Assembly (NCBI RefSeq): GCF_902859825.1 | Contig: NZ_CADIKB010000012.1 | Span: 1 to 64,000 of the forward strand | DNA: 64,000 nucleotides | Direction of reading: 5' to 3' | Source: Paraburkholderia phenoliruptrix | Lineage (GTDB): Bacteria; Pseudomonadota; Gammaproteobacteria; Burkholderiales; Burkholderiaceae | Shown: positions 38,486 to 49,096 of the stretch, in pieces | How the letters are laid out: the number at the start of each line of letters is the position of its first letter | How positions within the stretch are numbered: the first letter of the stretch is position 1 | Notes under the pieces: model-generated | The model's database searches: none | Seen by the model: only the letters and a program-made list of their open reading frames with translations | Told to the model about the DNA's origin: nothing | Position numbers and translations under genes: made by a program

Positions 38486-40501
38486 ATGGAAGAAGCCACC
38501 TTTTCGCTCGACGAGTTCGAGCAGCTCGTCTATACGCGGCAGCATGTTCGCGCGGCAATCCAGCTGCTCTCCGCGTTGGCGCTGCTTCAGCACAAACGCG
38601 GCGAACTCGACGGGAGCTTCCTCGCGTCGGGCATGACCGGGTTGACGCCCGCCGAGCAACGCAGGCGCTTCTGCACGCGCCTCGCAAGCGCGGCTTCCAC
38701 GCTGTTCGCCGCCCCCGACTTCAGGCCGCCAGCCGAATGTTTCGGGCTCTTTTTAACGTTGCATGAATGGGTCGGCCTGCTGTTTTCCGCCACGCCGTTC
38801 GGCAACGCGGACCATGTCGCTTGCCACCTCAACCCGCGCGGCCCGGAAGACCGGCAGTTTCTCGCCGGCGACAGTTTTGTCGAGAAGCTGTGCGTGCTCT
38901 ATTCGACGGAGTCCGAACTCGAACTCGACTTTGCCGCGCTGTGGGCGTACGACAAAGTCCTGGCGGCCTGTCTCGCGCTCGTCCTTCTGGCGCCCGTTTT
39001 CAAGGGCTCGGCAAGCGCGCACATGAAGCGCGAGGCGCTGATCGAATGGCTGCCCGGCAAGCTGCAACAAATCGGGAATCTCGACGATCTGCCCACCGCC
39101 TTGCTGCACAACGCCTACATGTTCTGCAGCTACGCACAAACGCCGCGCAGGCATGAGATCAAGCGCGACATCAACGTACTGGTGCGGCGCAAGCTCGCGG
39201 AACTGGGCCTGACCGATCTGCCGGCGGTGCCGCAGGCGCGTGTCGGAGCGGACGCGAACACAAGGCCGCGCAAGAAGCCGCTGATGCTGGTGGTGCTCGA
39301 ATGGTTCGGCGGCGCGCATTCCATCTACCGCACGCACTCCCGCACGCTCGAAGCCGCGCGCGAGCATTTCGAGGTGGTGGCTTTCGGCTTCGGCTATGCG
39401 ATCGACGACATCGGTCGCGCGGTGTTCGACCGCTTCATCGAACTGGAGGAGCCCGAGTATATCGGCGAGTGTCTGCGCACCATTCGCGACTTTGCCGAGC
39501 GCGAAAAGCCGGAGGTGCTGTATATGCCGAGCGTCGGCATGTTCGTGCTGACCATCTTCATGTCGAATCTACGCGTCGCGCCGCTGCAGATCGCGGGACT
39601 GGGTCATCCGGCCACCACGCATTCGGACAAGATCGACTATGTGAGCGTGGAGGAAGATTATGCCGGCGATCCCGCGTGCTTCAGCGAACGCTTGTTGAAG
39701 CTGCCCAAAGACGGACAGCCGTACCGGCCTTCGGTGGCATTGCCGGCCATTGCCCCGATCATTCCGCCGCGGCGTGAAAAAGTGCAGGCGATCATCACCG
39801 CGAGCGCAATGAAGCTCAACCCCGCGTTTCTCGATACGTGCCGGGAAATCGGCGAGCGCGCAGCCACGCCCGTCGAGTTTCATTTCATGAGCGGCGTGCA
39901 TGCCGGACTCACGCTGGATCATATGCGCGAGGTCATCGGCCGGGCGCTACCGGGGTCGGTGGTGCACGGGTTTCATCTGTATCCGGACTATCTGGGACGG
40001 GTCAACGCTTCCGATTTATTTCTGAGTCCCTTTCCGTTCGGCAATACGAATGGCATTGTGGACGCGCTCACGCTCGGTTTGCCGGGCGTGTGCATGCGCG
40101 GGCGCGAAGTGTTCGAGCGTATCGACGGCGCGCTGTTCGACCGCGTGGACATGCCGGCGTGGGCCACGGCGGATAGCATTGAGGCATATATCGCCGCCGC
40201 AGTGCGAATGATCGACGGGCACGACGAACGCATTGCGTTGCGGCAGCGGTTGATCGATACGCACGCGGTGGAGCGTTGCTTTGAAGGCCGGCCTCAAGCG
40301 TTTGCTGAAAGCGCCCTCGCCTTGATGAACGAAGCGCGGAGCGGATGCCAGGCCGAGGCAATGGAGCTGGCGGAAGAGAAGCCGGGATGCGACGGCGGTG
40401 CGCGCGGGATCGTTCGACGCTTTTGGAGGGACGTCCGTCTTGTCACCTGCGCGTGCAACGGCGCCCGCGCGTATTCTCGCGCTTGCCGCCCGAAGAGCTG
40501 A
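38486..40501 (+). CDS. HMW1C-like cytoplasmic N-glycosyltransferase (GT41)
   Basis: This 671-residue protein resembles HMW1C/ApNGT, which transfer hexoses from UDP-sugars to Asn in N-x-S/T sites of exported adhesins. A helical N-terminal domain (1-270) is followed by two Rossmann-like halves. Hallmarks are LVVLEWFGGAHSIYRTHS, SVGMFVLTIFMSNLRVAPLQ, AGLGHPATTHSDKIDYV and the donor-site region FPFGNTNGIVDAL. The last 50 residues are Cys/Arg-rich, unlike the family, and may be read-through. No adhesin or two-partner secretion gene lies nearby. The ribosome binding site is weak. Confidence 0.85.
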   Translation: MEEATFSLDEFEQLVYTRQHVRAAIQLLSALALLQHKRGELDGSFLASGMTGLTPAEQRRRFCTRLASAASTLFAAPDFRPPAECFGLFLTLHEWVGLLFSATPFGNADHVACHLNPRGPEDRQFLAGDSFVEKLCVLYSTESELELDFAALWAYDKVLAACLALVLLAPVFKGSASAHMKREALIEWLPGKLQQIGNLDDLPTALLHNAYMFCSYAQTPRRHEIKRDINVLVRRKLAELGLTDLPAVPQARVGADANTRPRKKPLMLVVLEWFGGAHSIYRTHSRTLEAAREHFEVVAFGFGYAIDDIGRAVFDRFIELEEPEYIGECLRTIRDFAEREKPEVLYMPSVGMFVLTIFMSNLRVAPLQIAGLGHPATTHSDKIDYVSVEEDYAGDPACFSERLLKLPKDGQPYRPSVALPAIAPIIPPRREKVQAIITASAMKLNPAFLDTCREIGERAATPVEFHFMSGVHAGLTLDHMREVIGRALPGSVVHGFHLYPDYLGRVNASDLFLSPFPFGNTNGIVDALTLGLPGVCMRGREVFERIDGALFDRVDMPAWATADSIEAYIAAAVRMIDGHDERIALRQRLIDTHAVERCFEGRPQAFAESALALMNEARSGCQAEAMELAEEKPGCDGGARGIVRRFWRDVRLVTCACNGARAYSRACRPKS

Positions 40502-40586
40502 TCGCCTGGCAAAAGCATCAGCATGTGCGAACTCGTGACCGCGTCGCGACAAAACGCGGCGCACGAATCCGGCGGTGCCCGAGAAC

Positions 40587-41162
40587 TTACTCCTGCGCTT
40601 CGCCCGAATCTGGCTCGGACGGCGCCGCCAGCTTTGCCGGGGCAAGCCAGCTAAACGTGGCGAGCGTTGGACCATGGAACGTACATTCGGCAGCTGCAGC
40701 TTGCACGATCTTCTTCGGCTTGCCGGACTTGAGCGCCAGCGCCTGCGCGTCTGACGATGCCGACGGCGAAGCTGCTGCAGCGCCCACGCCTGATGCGGTC
40801 GCCCCCGCGGCCGTTGCCGTGCCGGAAGCCGCCGACGTTGCCGAACCGCTCGCGGGCCTCGAAGCCGCCGAAGCCCCCGCGGCCCCGGACGCCCTCGAAG
40901 CTCCAGACGCCCCCGAAGCCCCACCCGCAGCCGCCGCCTCAGACGCCGTCACTCCATGCTCGATCGCCCCTTCCACCACCACACGCGAACCACCGATGCC
41001 GGCGCCGGTATGGCCGATCTTGAGCGTATCGGACGAGGTTTCCGCGAGTTTGCTGCGCATCAATTGCTCGCACGCGTCCGAGTTCCTGTACACAGTGGTG
41101 CAGGCCGCGAGCAGCGCCGCAGCGGTCGCGACGCACGCGAGAGTGAGAATCCGAATCTTCAT
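40587..41162 (-). CDS. Low-complexity Ala/Ser/Gly-rich lipoprotein
   Basis: This 191-residue lipoprotein has lipobox LLAAC. Residues about 25-70 form a small folded part with two cysteines (DACEQLMRSKLAETS). About 90 residues of Ala/Ser/Gly repeats (GASGASGASRASGAAGASAA) follow, then a short C-terminal segment with one Cys. It may be a surface or cell-wall-spanning protein. I do not recognise a family. ATG 41162 is chosen because it begins the signal peptide. Confidence 0.7.
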   Translation of the reverse strand: MKIRILTLACVATAAALLAACTTVYRNSDACEQLMRSKLAETSSDTLKIGHTGAGIGGSRVVVEGAIEHGVTASEAAAAGGASGASGASRASGAAGASAASRPASGSATSAASGTATAAGATASGVGAAAASPSASSDAQALALKSGKPKKIVQAAAAECTFHGPTLATFSWLAPAKLAAPSEPDSGEAQE

Positions 41163-41242
41163 TGACGTTCCGTTTTTCAAACCGTCGCGAATTGTAGCCT
41201 GGGCGCCGTGCGCGAGCCTGCGCTTGACGTCGTCCCAATAAT

Positions 41243-41341
41243 ATGTTCCTATTGCGCACTATGTACCGCGCCCAGACCACCCTATCGCTACTACTAGCCC
41301 GCTCTACCGGGCTAGGTCTGCTGCTGCGCGCTTCCAACTGA
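41243..41341 (+). CDS. Leucine leader peptide of leuA
   Basis: A 32-codon ORF ends 123 bases before leuA. It contains 10 leucines in 32 residues, six written with CTA, the rarest Leu codon in such genomes. A run CTA CTA CTA lies at codons 16-18 and CTG CTG CTG at 26-28. The product is MFLLRTMYRAQTTLSLLLAR and then STGLGLLLRASN. This is the classic design of a leu operon leader: ribosome stalling at Leu codons when charged tRNA-Leu is short. No clear ribosome binding site is visible. Confidence 0.75.
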   Translation: MFLLRTMYRAQTTLSLLLARSTGLGLLLRASN

Positions 41342-41419
41342 ATCACCCGAAGCACCGCTTAATTTCCCAGTAACTGACCCAGCCCCGGTTTTCGACCGGC
41401 GGCCCTGCTTCGCGTTTTT
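41306..41419 (+). promoter_or_regulatory. Candidate leuA attenuator (alternative RNA hairpins)
   Basis: ACCGGGCTAGGT (41306-41317, inside the leader peptide just after the CTA run) can pair with ACCCAGCCCCGGT (41377-41389), with one bulge and one G-U pair. The latter also forms a competing hairpin with ACCGG (41395-41399). CGAAGCA (41348-41354) can pair with TGCTTCG (41406-41412), directly followed by a T-run at 41415-41419. These exclusive pairings fit antiterminator versus terminator, but the folding was judged by eye. Confidence 0.5.
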
Positions 41420-41464
41420 GTCGTCCGGTCGACTCCCTGCTTGTCGACTCCACGGATGATGAAA

Positions 41465-43183
41465 ATGTTGAAAAACCCTGCCACCAAGTACCGCTCGTTC
41501 AAGCCCATCAATTTGACGGACCGCCAGTGGCCGTCGCGCACCATCACGCGCGCGCCGATCTGGATGAGCACCGACCTGCGCGACGGCAACCAGGCGCTGT
41601 TTGAGCCGATGGACAGCGAGCGCAAGATGCGCATGTTCAAGACGCTGGTGCAGATCGGTTTCAAGGAAATTGAGGTCGCGTTTCCGTCGGCATCGCAGAC
41701 GGACTTCAACTTCGTGCGCGAGTTGATCGAAGGCGGCCACATTCCGGACGACGTCACGATCGAAGTCTTGACGCAAGCGCGTGACGACCTGATCGAACGC
41801 ACCTTCGAATCCTTGCGTGGCGCGCCGCGCGCAATCGTCCATTTGTACAACGCGACGGCGCCGGAATTCCGCAAGATCGTGTTCGGGCTCGACAAAAACG
41901 GCGTGAAGCAACTTGCGCAAAACGCCGCGCGCACGATGAAGCGTCTCGCCGACGCCGCGCCGGAAACGCATTTCACGCTGCAATACAGCCCTGAAGTATT
42001 CAGCGGCACCGAACTCGAATTTGCAAAGGAAGTGTGCGACGCGGTATTCGACATCTGGCAGCCGACGCCCGAGCACAAGGCGATCGTCAATCTGCCGGCC
42101 ACGGTCGAAATGGCCACGCCGAATGTGTATGCCGACCAGATCGAATGGATGCACCGCAACCTCGCGCGCCGCGATTCGCTGATCGTCTCCGTGCATCCGC
42201 ACAACGACCGCGGCACCGCTGTCGCCGCCGCGGAACTGGCGGTGATGGCGGGCGCGGACCGCATCGAAGGGTGCCTCTTCGGCAACGGCGAGCGTACCGG
42301 CAATGTCGACCTCGTCACGCTCGCGTTAAACCTGTACACGCAGGGCGTCGATCCCGGGCTCGATTTCTCGAACATCAATGAAGTCGCGCGCACGGCCGAG
42401 GAATGCACGCAGTTGCCGGTGCATCCACGTCACCCGTATGTCGGCGATCTGGTGTTCACCGCGTTTTCGGGCTCGCATCAGGATGCGATCAAGAAGGGTC
42501 TTGCCGCGCAAAAGCCCGATGCGATGTGGGAAGTGCCCTACATGCCGATCGATCCGAACGACCTCGGCCGCACTTACGACTCCGTGATTCGCGTGAACAG
42601 CCAGTCCGGCAAGGGTGGTATCGCGTATCTGCTTGAGCAGAGCTACGGCGTGGTGTTGCCGCGCCGCCTGCAGGTGGATTTCAGCTCGGCCGTGCAGCGC
42701 TTTACCGACACGAGCGGCCAGGAAGTCACGTCGTCGCAGATCTGGGAACTGTTCCAGCAGGAATACGTGCGCAACACCGCGCCGGTGCATTACGTCGGCC
42801 ATAGCCTGTCCGAGCAGGACGGACGCGAGCGCATCAAGCTGACCGTCGAGATCAACGGCACGCGCCGCGTGCTGCACGGCGAAGGCAACGGCCCGCTCGA
42901 CGCCTTGATGCACGCGATGGACGTGCCCGTGCGCATCCAGCACTACGAAGAGCGTGCGTTGACGCAAGGCGCCGATGCCCGCGCGGTGGCGGTCGCCGAA
43001 ATGGCCGGCGCGGATCTCACGGGCAGCGCGTTCGGCGTGGGTATCGACGCGAACCTGGTGACCGCGTCGATCCGCGCGGTGATCAGCGGCGTGAACCGCG
43101 CCTATGCGCGTGCGAGCGACGAGGCGAAGCAGCGCTTCTTCGACACGGCGCTGAACGACGAAACCGAGCGCGCCGAGGCATAA
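41465..43183 (+). CDS. leuA: 2-isopropylmalate synthase (long form)
   Basis: This about 572-residue enzyme condenses acetyl-CoA and 2-oxoisovalerate in the first step of leucine synthesis. The catalytic start [12 protein letters not shown] and the metal-binding HPH in [10 protein letters not shown] are present, as is the [10 protein letters not shown] motif. The C-terminal LeuA dimer domain for leucine feedback is intact. This is the long type seen in actinobacteria and many proteobacteria. ATGs at 41456, 41459 and 41465 are possible; [12 protein letters not shown] matches the usual N-terminus. A leucine leader peptide lies upstream. Confidence 0.95.
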   Translation: MLKNPATKYRSFKPINLTDRQWPSRTITRAPIWMSTDLRDGNQALFEPMDSERKMRMFKTLVQIGFKEIEVAFPSASQTDFNFVRELIEGGHIPDDVTIEVLTQARDDLIERTFESLRGAPRAIVHLYNATAPEFRKIVFGLDKNGVKQLAQNAARTMKRLADAAPETHFTLQYSPEVFSGTELEFAKEVCDAVFDIWQPTPEHKAIVNLPATVEMATPNVYADQIEWMHRNLARRDSLIVSVHPHNDRGTAVAAAELAVMAGADRIEGCLFGNGERTGNVDLVTLALNLYTQGVDPGLDFSNINEVARTAEECTQLPVHPRHPYVGDLVFTAFSGSHQDAIKKGLAAQKPDAMWEVPYMPIDPNDLGRTYDSVIRVNSQSGKGGIAYLLEQSYGVVLPRRLQVDFSSAVQRFTDTSGQEVTSSQIWELFQQEYVRNTAPVHYVGHSLSEQDGRERIKLTVEINGTRRVLHGEGNGPLDALMHAMDVPVRIQHYEERALTQGADARAVAVAEMAGADLTGSAFGVGIDANLVTASIRAVISGVNRAYARASDEAKQRFFDTALNDETERAEA

Positions 43184-43220
43184 GATGCGCGTAAGCAGAC
43201 CGTGACGGCCTGACACGCAA

Positions 43221-43307
43221 AAAGGGGTGCCCCGAAGCGCACAGCAAGCGAGAGGTTGGATCGAGGTCCATCAACTGGCTTGCCGTTCGCTTTCGGGGCG
43301 CCCCTTT
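43221..43307. repeat. Long imperfect inverted repeat between convergent genes
   Basis: Arms of about 43 bases start AAAGGGGTGCCCCGAAGCG and end CGCTTTCGGGGCGCCCCTTT. The outer 20 bases match almost perfectly and the inner parts imperfectly. It lies between leuA and the convergent ABC transporter operon, with T-rich sequence after it on the + strand. It may serve as a bidirectional terminator. Confidence 0.85.
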
Positions 43308-43389
43308 GCTATTTACCTTTTTCTGATTCGACTACCTGAACGCTTGCTGCCGCTGGGCGCCACACCGCCACGCGGAGACGAAGCCCGCT

Positions 43390-44157
43390 TCACTCCGTCC
43401 ACGCGTCCGGCAAACTGTGGGTGAGCGTCGACACGAAACGCGCGGTTTCCTCCTGCTGCGGCCGCATAAAGACATCGCGCGACGCGCCCGCTTCCACCAC
43501 CACGCCGTTGTTCAGAAACACCACGTCGCGCGCGATGGTCGCGGCCAGCCGCAAATCGTGCGTGGCCATCAGCATGGTCATGCCTTCGCTCGCCAGTTGC
43601 TTCAGCACTTCCACCACTTCCGCGGCGAGGCCGGGATCCAGTGCGGACGTGGGTTCGTCGCACAACAGCACTTCCGGCGACGGCGCCAGCGCACGCGCAA
43701 TCGCCACGCGCTGCTGCTGTCCGCCCGATAACGTGACGGGCCACGCATCGCCCTTATGCGCGATGCCGACCTTCTCAAGCAATTCGTCCGCGCGTGCTCG
43801 CGCCTTTTCCTTGTCCCACTTCAGCACGGTCAGGAGTCCTTCCATCACGTTCTGACGCACCGTGAGGTGCGGAAACAGCTGGAAGTTCTGAAACACCATG
43901 CCGGTGCGGCGGCGAATGGTCAGCACCGTTTCACGCGACGGCCGCTCGTTCGGACTGAACGCAAGCTTCTGATCGCCGATTTCCAGCGAACCCGCCTCGG
44001 GAATCTCCAGCAGGTTCACACAGCGCAGCAGCGTGCTCTTGCCGCTGCCCGACGGTCCGATCAGCGCGGTCACGTTGCCCTGCGCGAGCTGCAGATCGAC
44101 GGCATTGAGCACGCGGTGCCCCGAAAAATACTTGTCGATTTTTTCCAGTCGGATCAT
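43390..44157 (-). CDS. Polar amino-acid (cystine-type) ABC transporter ATPase
   Basis: This 255-residue ATPase has Walker A GPSGSGKSTLLRC, Q-loop FQNFQLFPHLTV, signature LSGGQQQR, Walker B VLLCDEPTSALDP and H-loop ATHDLR. It belongs to the GlnQ/TcyN group. The start overlaps the permease stop by one base. It energises import with the permease and binding protein encoded just upstream. Confidence 0.92.
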   Translation of the reverse strand: MIRLEKIDKYFSGHRVLNAVDLQLAQGNVTALIGPSGSGKSTLLRCVNLLEIPEAGSLEIGDQKLAFSPNERPSRETVLTIRRRTGMVFQNFQLFPHLTVRQNVMEGLLTVLKWDKEKARARADELLEKVGIAHKGDAWPVTLSGGQQQRVAIARALAPSPEVLLCDEPTSALDPGLAAEVVEVLKQLASEGMTMLMATHDLRLAATIARDVVFLNNGVVVEAGASRDVFMRPQQEETARFVSTLTHSLPDAWTE

Positions 44158-44834
44158 CAGTTGCCCGCCTGAAAGAGTGCGTGACGTCCGAACTTGCGTT
44201 CGAGCCTCACTTGCGCCGACGACAGCACCGAACTGAACAGCAGATACACGAGCGCAGCCTCGGTATAGAGAATCAGCGGTTCATAGGTAACCGAAGCAAT
44301 TCGCTGCGCCGCCTGAAACACCTCGGGCACCGTCAATACCGCCGCGAGCGAGGTGTCCTTCACGAGCGCAATAAACGAGTTGGACAACGGCGGCAACGCG
44401 ACGCGCGCCGCTTGCGGCAGGATCGCGCGACGCAGCGCCTGTTCGCGCGTCATGCCCATCGAATACGCGGCCTCCCACTGCCCTTTAGGAATCGACTCGA
44501 TCACGCCGCGAATCACCTCGGAGTTATACGCTCCCACGTTCAGCGAAAAACCGATGATCGCCGCGGTCAACGGATCGAGCACGATGCCGACGTTCGGCAG
44601 TCCGTAGAAAATCACGAATAGTTGCACGAGCAACGGTGAGCCGCGAAACAGCCACACGTAGAAGCGCACCACCGCCACCGCCCATTTCGGCCCGAAAAGC
44701 CGCACGAGCGCGACGATAAACGCGAGAGCGAGCCCGATAGCGAACGACGCCAACGTGAGCGGCACCGTGAACACAAGCCCCGCATACAGCAGGGGCCACA
44801 GCGACTGCGCCATCAGATGCAACCATGCCGGCAT
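44157..44834 (-). CDS. Polar amino-acid (cystine-type) ABC transporter permease
   Basis: This 225-residue permease has the HisM/TcyL-type EAA loop (GQWEAAYSMGMTREQALRRAILPQAARVALPP). The LFRGSPLLVQLFVIFYGLP motif is typical of L-cystine permeases such as YecS. About five helices are predicted. It is the middle gene of a three-gene operon. The substrate is probably cystine or another polar amino acid. Confidence 0.92.
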   Translation of the reverse strand: MPAWLHLMAQSLWPLLYAGLVFTVPLTLASFAIGLALAFIVALVRLFGPKWAVAVVRFYVWLFRGSPLLVQLFVIFYGLPNVGIVLDPLTAAIIGFSLNVGAYNSEVIRGVIESIPKGQWEAAYSMGMTREQALRRAILPQAARVALPPLSNSFIALVKDTSLAAVLTVPEVFQAAQRIASVTYEPLILYTEAALVYLLFSSVLSSAQVRLERKFGRHALFQAGN

Positions 44835-44856
44835 GATTCAGACTCGCGAAAGGCGT

Positions 44857-45639
44857 TTACTGGGAGACGTCTTTGCCGAAGTACTTCTGCGAAATCTTCG
44901 CGTACGTGCCGTCCTTCTTCATATCGGCGAGCGCCTTGTTGATCGCCGCGACGAGTTCGGGGCTGCCCTTGCGGATCAGCACAGCCGACTTGTCGCTGCT
45001 GTCCGCCGATGTATCCAGCGCGGCGATCTTCACCTTCGCATCCGGTTTGTGCTTCTTGAAGTCGAGGAACGACAGCGAATCGTTGACGGTTGCATCGACG
45101 CGGCCCGCCGTCAGCAGGTCGATCGACTCGTTAAAGCCCTGCACCGGAATGACTTCGGCGCCATGCGACGCGGCGATCTTGCCGAAGTTGCTCGTCAGCG
45201 TGTTGGCCGACTTCTTGCCCTTCAGATCGTCAAAGTTCTTGATCGTGTTGTTGTCCGAGCGCACGATCAGCGCCGCGTGCGACGTGATGTACGGGTCCGA
45301 GAAATCGTATTTCTGCTTGCGCGCGTCCGTCACCGCGACTTCGTTGATCACTGCGTCATAGCGGTTCACGTCGAGCCCGGCGATCAGGCCGTCCCATTTG
45401 CCTTCGACGAATTGCGGCTTGACGCCGAGCCGCTGCGCGATCTGCGTGCCGATCTCCACGTCGAAGCCGGTCAGCTTGCCCGATTCGTCGTGGTAGGTGA
45501 ACGGCGCGTAGGTGCCTTCCGTACCAATCCTGAACACGCCCGAGGACTTGATCTGCGCGAACTCGTCGGCCGCGAAGACAGGGCTCACGGCGACTGTATG
45601 CAACAGCGCAACCAGCAGAATGGAACGAATCGACTTCAT
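44857..45639 (-). CDS. Polar amino-acid (cystine-type) ABC transporter binding protein
   Basis: This 260-residue periplasmic protein has a signal peptide ending AVSPVFAADE. The SBP_bac_3 fold shows the ligand pocket motifs GTEGTYAPFTYHDESGKLTGFDVEI and YDFSDPYITS. It resembles FliY/TcyJ, the cystine-binding protein, but substrate specificity cannot be fixed by eye. GGGAG precedes ATG 45639. It heads the operon with permease and ATPase. Confidence 0.9.
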   Translation of the reverse strand: MKSIRSILLVALLHTVAVSPVFAADEFAQIKSSGVFRIGTEGTYAPFTYHDESGKLTGFDVEIGTQIAQRLGVKPQFVEGKWDGLIAGLDVNRYDAVINEVAVTDARKQKYDFSDPYITSHAALIVRSDNNTIKNFDDLKGKKSANTLTSNFGKIAASHGAEVIPVQGFNESIDLLTAGRVDATVNDSLSFLDFKKHKPDAKVKIAALDTSADSSDKSAVLIRKGSPELVAAINKALADMKKDGTYAKISQKYFGKDVSQ

Positions 45640-45991
45640 GAGTGGCTCCCTAAAGTGGCCAGGCCGTATGCCTGGTCTTGTGTTGGCAGTCCCGCACGCG
45701 CTCACGCCCGGCGGAGTGGGCGGACTGTAGCAAACGGCTTGCCTTTTTACAAAGGATCAGGTTTCCAATCCATATGCGCATGCGTGCTAAGCCGCAGCCA
45801 TGGCGTCCGTCATCGCATGAGGTTCAACTCTACAGCAGATATCAGGACGCGGCATGCATCGCAACATGGAACGTGGGCCGGGCGCCATCGGGGAAAACGC
45901 GAGACGGTCGTGCCGCAGCGAATGCGCGGCAGGAGAGAAACCGCGGCGCGGGACGTGCACGCCCGCGCCGCCTGTCAGGACTGGACAAGCG
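45640..45991. other. Intergenic region between the amino-acid ABC operon and hydA
   Basis: This 352-base stretch holds the promoter of the ABC operon and the end of the pyrimidine operon. I see no clear gene or strong hairpin. Confidence 0.5.
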
Positions 45992-47485
<1,494 letters not shown>

Positions 47486-47493
47486 CTATGTTT

Positions 47494-49005
47494 TCACGCA
47501 CTCGCTACACGCGCGCTCGGCCCCTTGCTGAACTTCATCCACGCGCTATAGACAATGGATGCCAAGGCAAGCCCCACAAACCACGCATACGTGTAGAGCG
47601 TATTGAAGATCGACGGCACGTTGGCGAACGAAGCGGGAAATGCGGTGTGCAGGAAGCCGGGCAGATTCGGCAGCACGCCAATGACGAGAGCGACCACCGC
47701 GCCGATATTCCAGCCGCCGGTGTAGCTGTATTCGCCGCGCTCGTCGAAAAGTTGGCGCGTATCGAGGCGCGTGCCGCGAATCAGGAAGTAATCGACCATC
47801 AGAATGCCTGCGACGGGACCAAGCAGCGCCGAATAGCCGACGAGCCACGTGAAGATGTAGCCCTGCGTGGTCGCGAGAATCTTCCACGGCATCATGACAA
47901 TGGCGATGGTGGCGGTGATCATGCCGCCCGCGCGATACGAAATGCCCTTCGGCCACAGGCTCGAAAAATCATAAGCCGGACCCACGAGATTGGCGGCCAG
48001 ATTGCAGCACATCGTGTCGAGCGTGAGGATGACGAGCGCAATGCCGACGCCGATACCCGTCATGCGGCTCGTGAGATCGATAGGATCCCATATCGCCTTG
48101 CCGTAGATCACCACGGTCGCCGAGGTCACGACGACGGAGATCACCGAGAGCAAGGCCATCGGCACCGGCAAGCCGATGGACTGACCGACCATCTGGTCAC
48201 GCTGCGTTTTTGCAAAACGCGTGAAGTCGGGAATGTTGAGCGCAAGCGTCGCCCAGAACCCGACCATCGCGGTGAGGCTGGGCCAGAATGTCACCCAGAA
48301 TAAGCCTTCTTTCTTGCCGCCCGCCGCGAACTGCGACGGTGCGGAGAGCATCGAGCCGAGGCCGCCCGCCTTCGACGTCGCCCACCACACGAGCGCGATG
48401 CACATTACGATCTTGATCGGCGCCGACCAGCTTTCGAGCCAGCGAATCGAATCCGTACCGTGCACGATGAAGTAAATCTGCAGCGCCCAGAACACGAGAA
48501 AACAGGCCAGCTGTCCAACGGAGATGTCGAGGAACGGCAAGGCCGCGCCATGCAGCGCGTTGCCGGTCAGAATATTGAGCAGCGTGTAGATTGCGCTGCC
48601 GCCAAGCCACGTTTGAATCCCGTACCAGCCGCACGCGACAATGGCACGCAGCATCGCAGGCAGCTTCGCGCCCTGCGTGCCGAACGACGAGCGCACCAGC
48701 ACCGCATACGGAATGCCGTGCTTCGCGCCCGCATGGCCGATCAGCAGCATCGGCACGAGCACGATCACGTTGCCGAGCAACACCGTCAACACTGCCTGCC
48801 ATGGCGACATGCCCTGCTCCGTCAAGCCCGCGGCGAGCATATACGACGCGATGTTCATCACCATGCCCACCCACAGCGCTGCGAAGTGATACCAGCGCCA
48901 TGTGCGCTGCGCGGTGCCGGTCGGCGCGAGGTCGTCGTTGTAAAGACTGCTGCCTTGCGCGCCGGCCGCGAAGTGCGGGTCGGCGGGTTGCGCGGTCTGC
49001 TTCAT
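47494..49005 (-). CDS. NCS1-family nucleobase/hydantoin permease
   Basis: This 503-residue transporter has about twelve helices and family motifs including GTQGAKLPAMLRAIVACGWYG, the NIPDFTRFAKTQ segment and a C-terminal VDYFLIRGTRLD. It likely imports uracil, thymine or hydantoin for the surrounding pathway. ATG 49005 (MKQTAQPADPH) with GGAGA upstream is chosen; the open frame extends well upstream into the preA gene region. Confidence 0.93.
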   Translation of the reverse strand: MKQTAQPADPHFAAGAQGSSLYNDDLAPTGTAQRTWRWYHFAALWVGMVMNIASYMLAAGLTEQGMSPWQAVLTVLLGNVIVLVPMLLIGHAGAKHGIPYAVLVRSSFGTQGAKLPAMLRAIVACGWYGIQTWLGGSAIYTLLNILTGNALHGAALPFLDISVGQLACFLVFWALQIYFIVHGTDSIRWLESWSAPIKIVMCIALVWWATSKAGGLGSMLSAPSQFAAGGKKEGLFWVTFWPSLTAMVGFWATLALNIPDFTRFAKTQRDQMVGQSIGLPVPMALLSVISVVVTSATVVIYGKAIWDPIDLTSRMTGIGVGIALVILTLDTMCCNLAANLVGPAYDFSSLWPKGISYRAGGMITATIAIVMMPWKILATTQGYIFTWLVGYSALLGPVAGILMVDYFLIRGTRLDTRQLFDERGEYSYTGGWNIGAVVALVIGVLPNLPGFLHTAFPASFANVPSIFNTLYTYAWFVGLALASIVYSAWMKFSKGPSARVASA

Positions 49006-49096
49006 CGAAAGATCTCCACTTGATCGTAAAAGCCCGCGCGGCTTCTTCGGCGCGTCGGGCGTTGAAGGAACCAGCCGTGACGAATCGCTCTGTATT

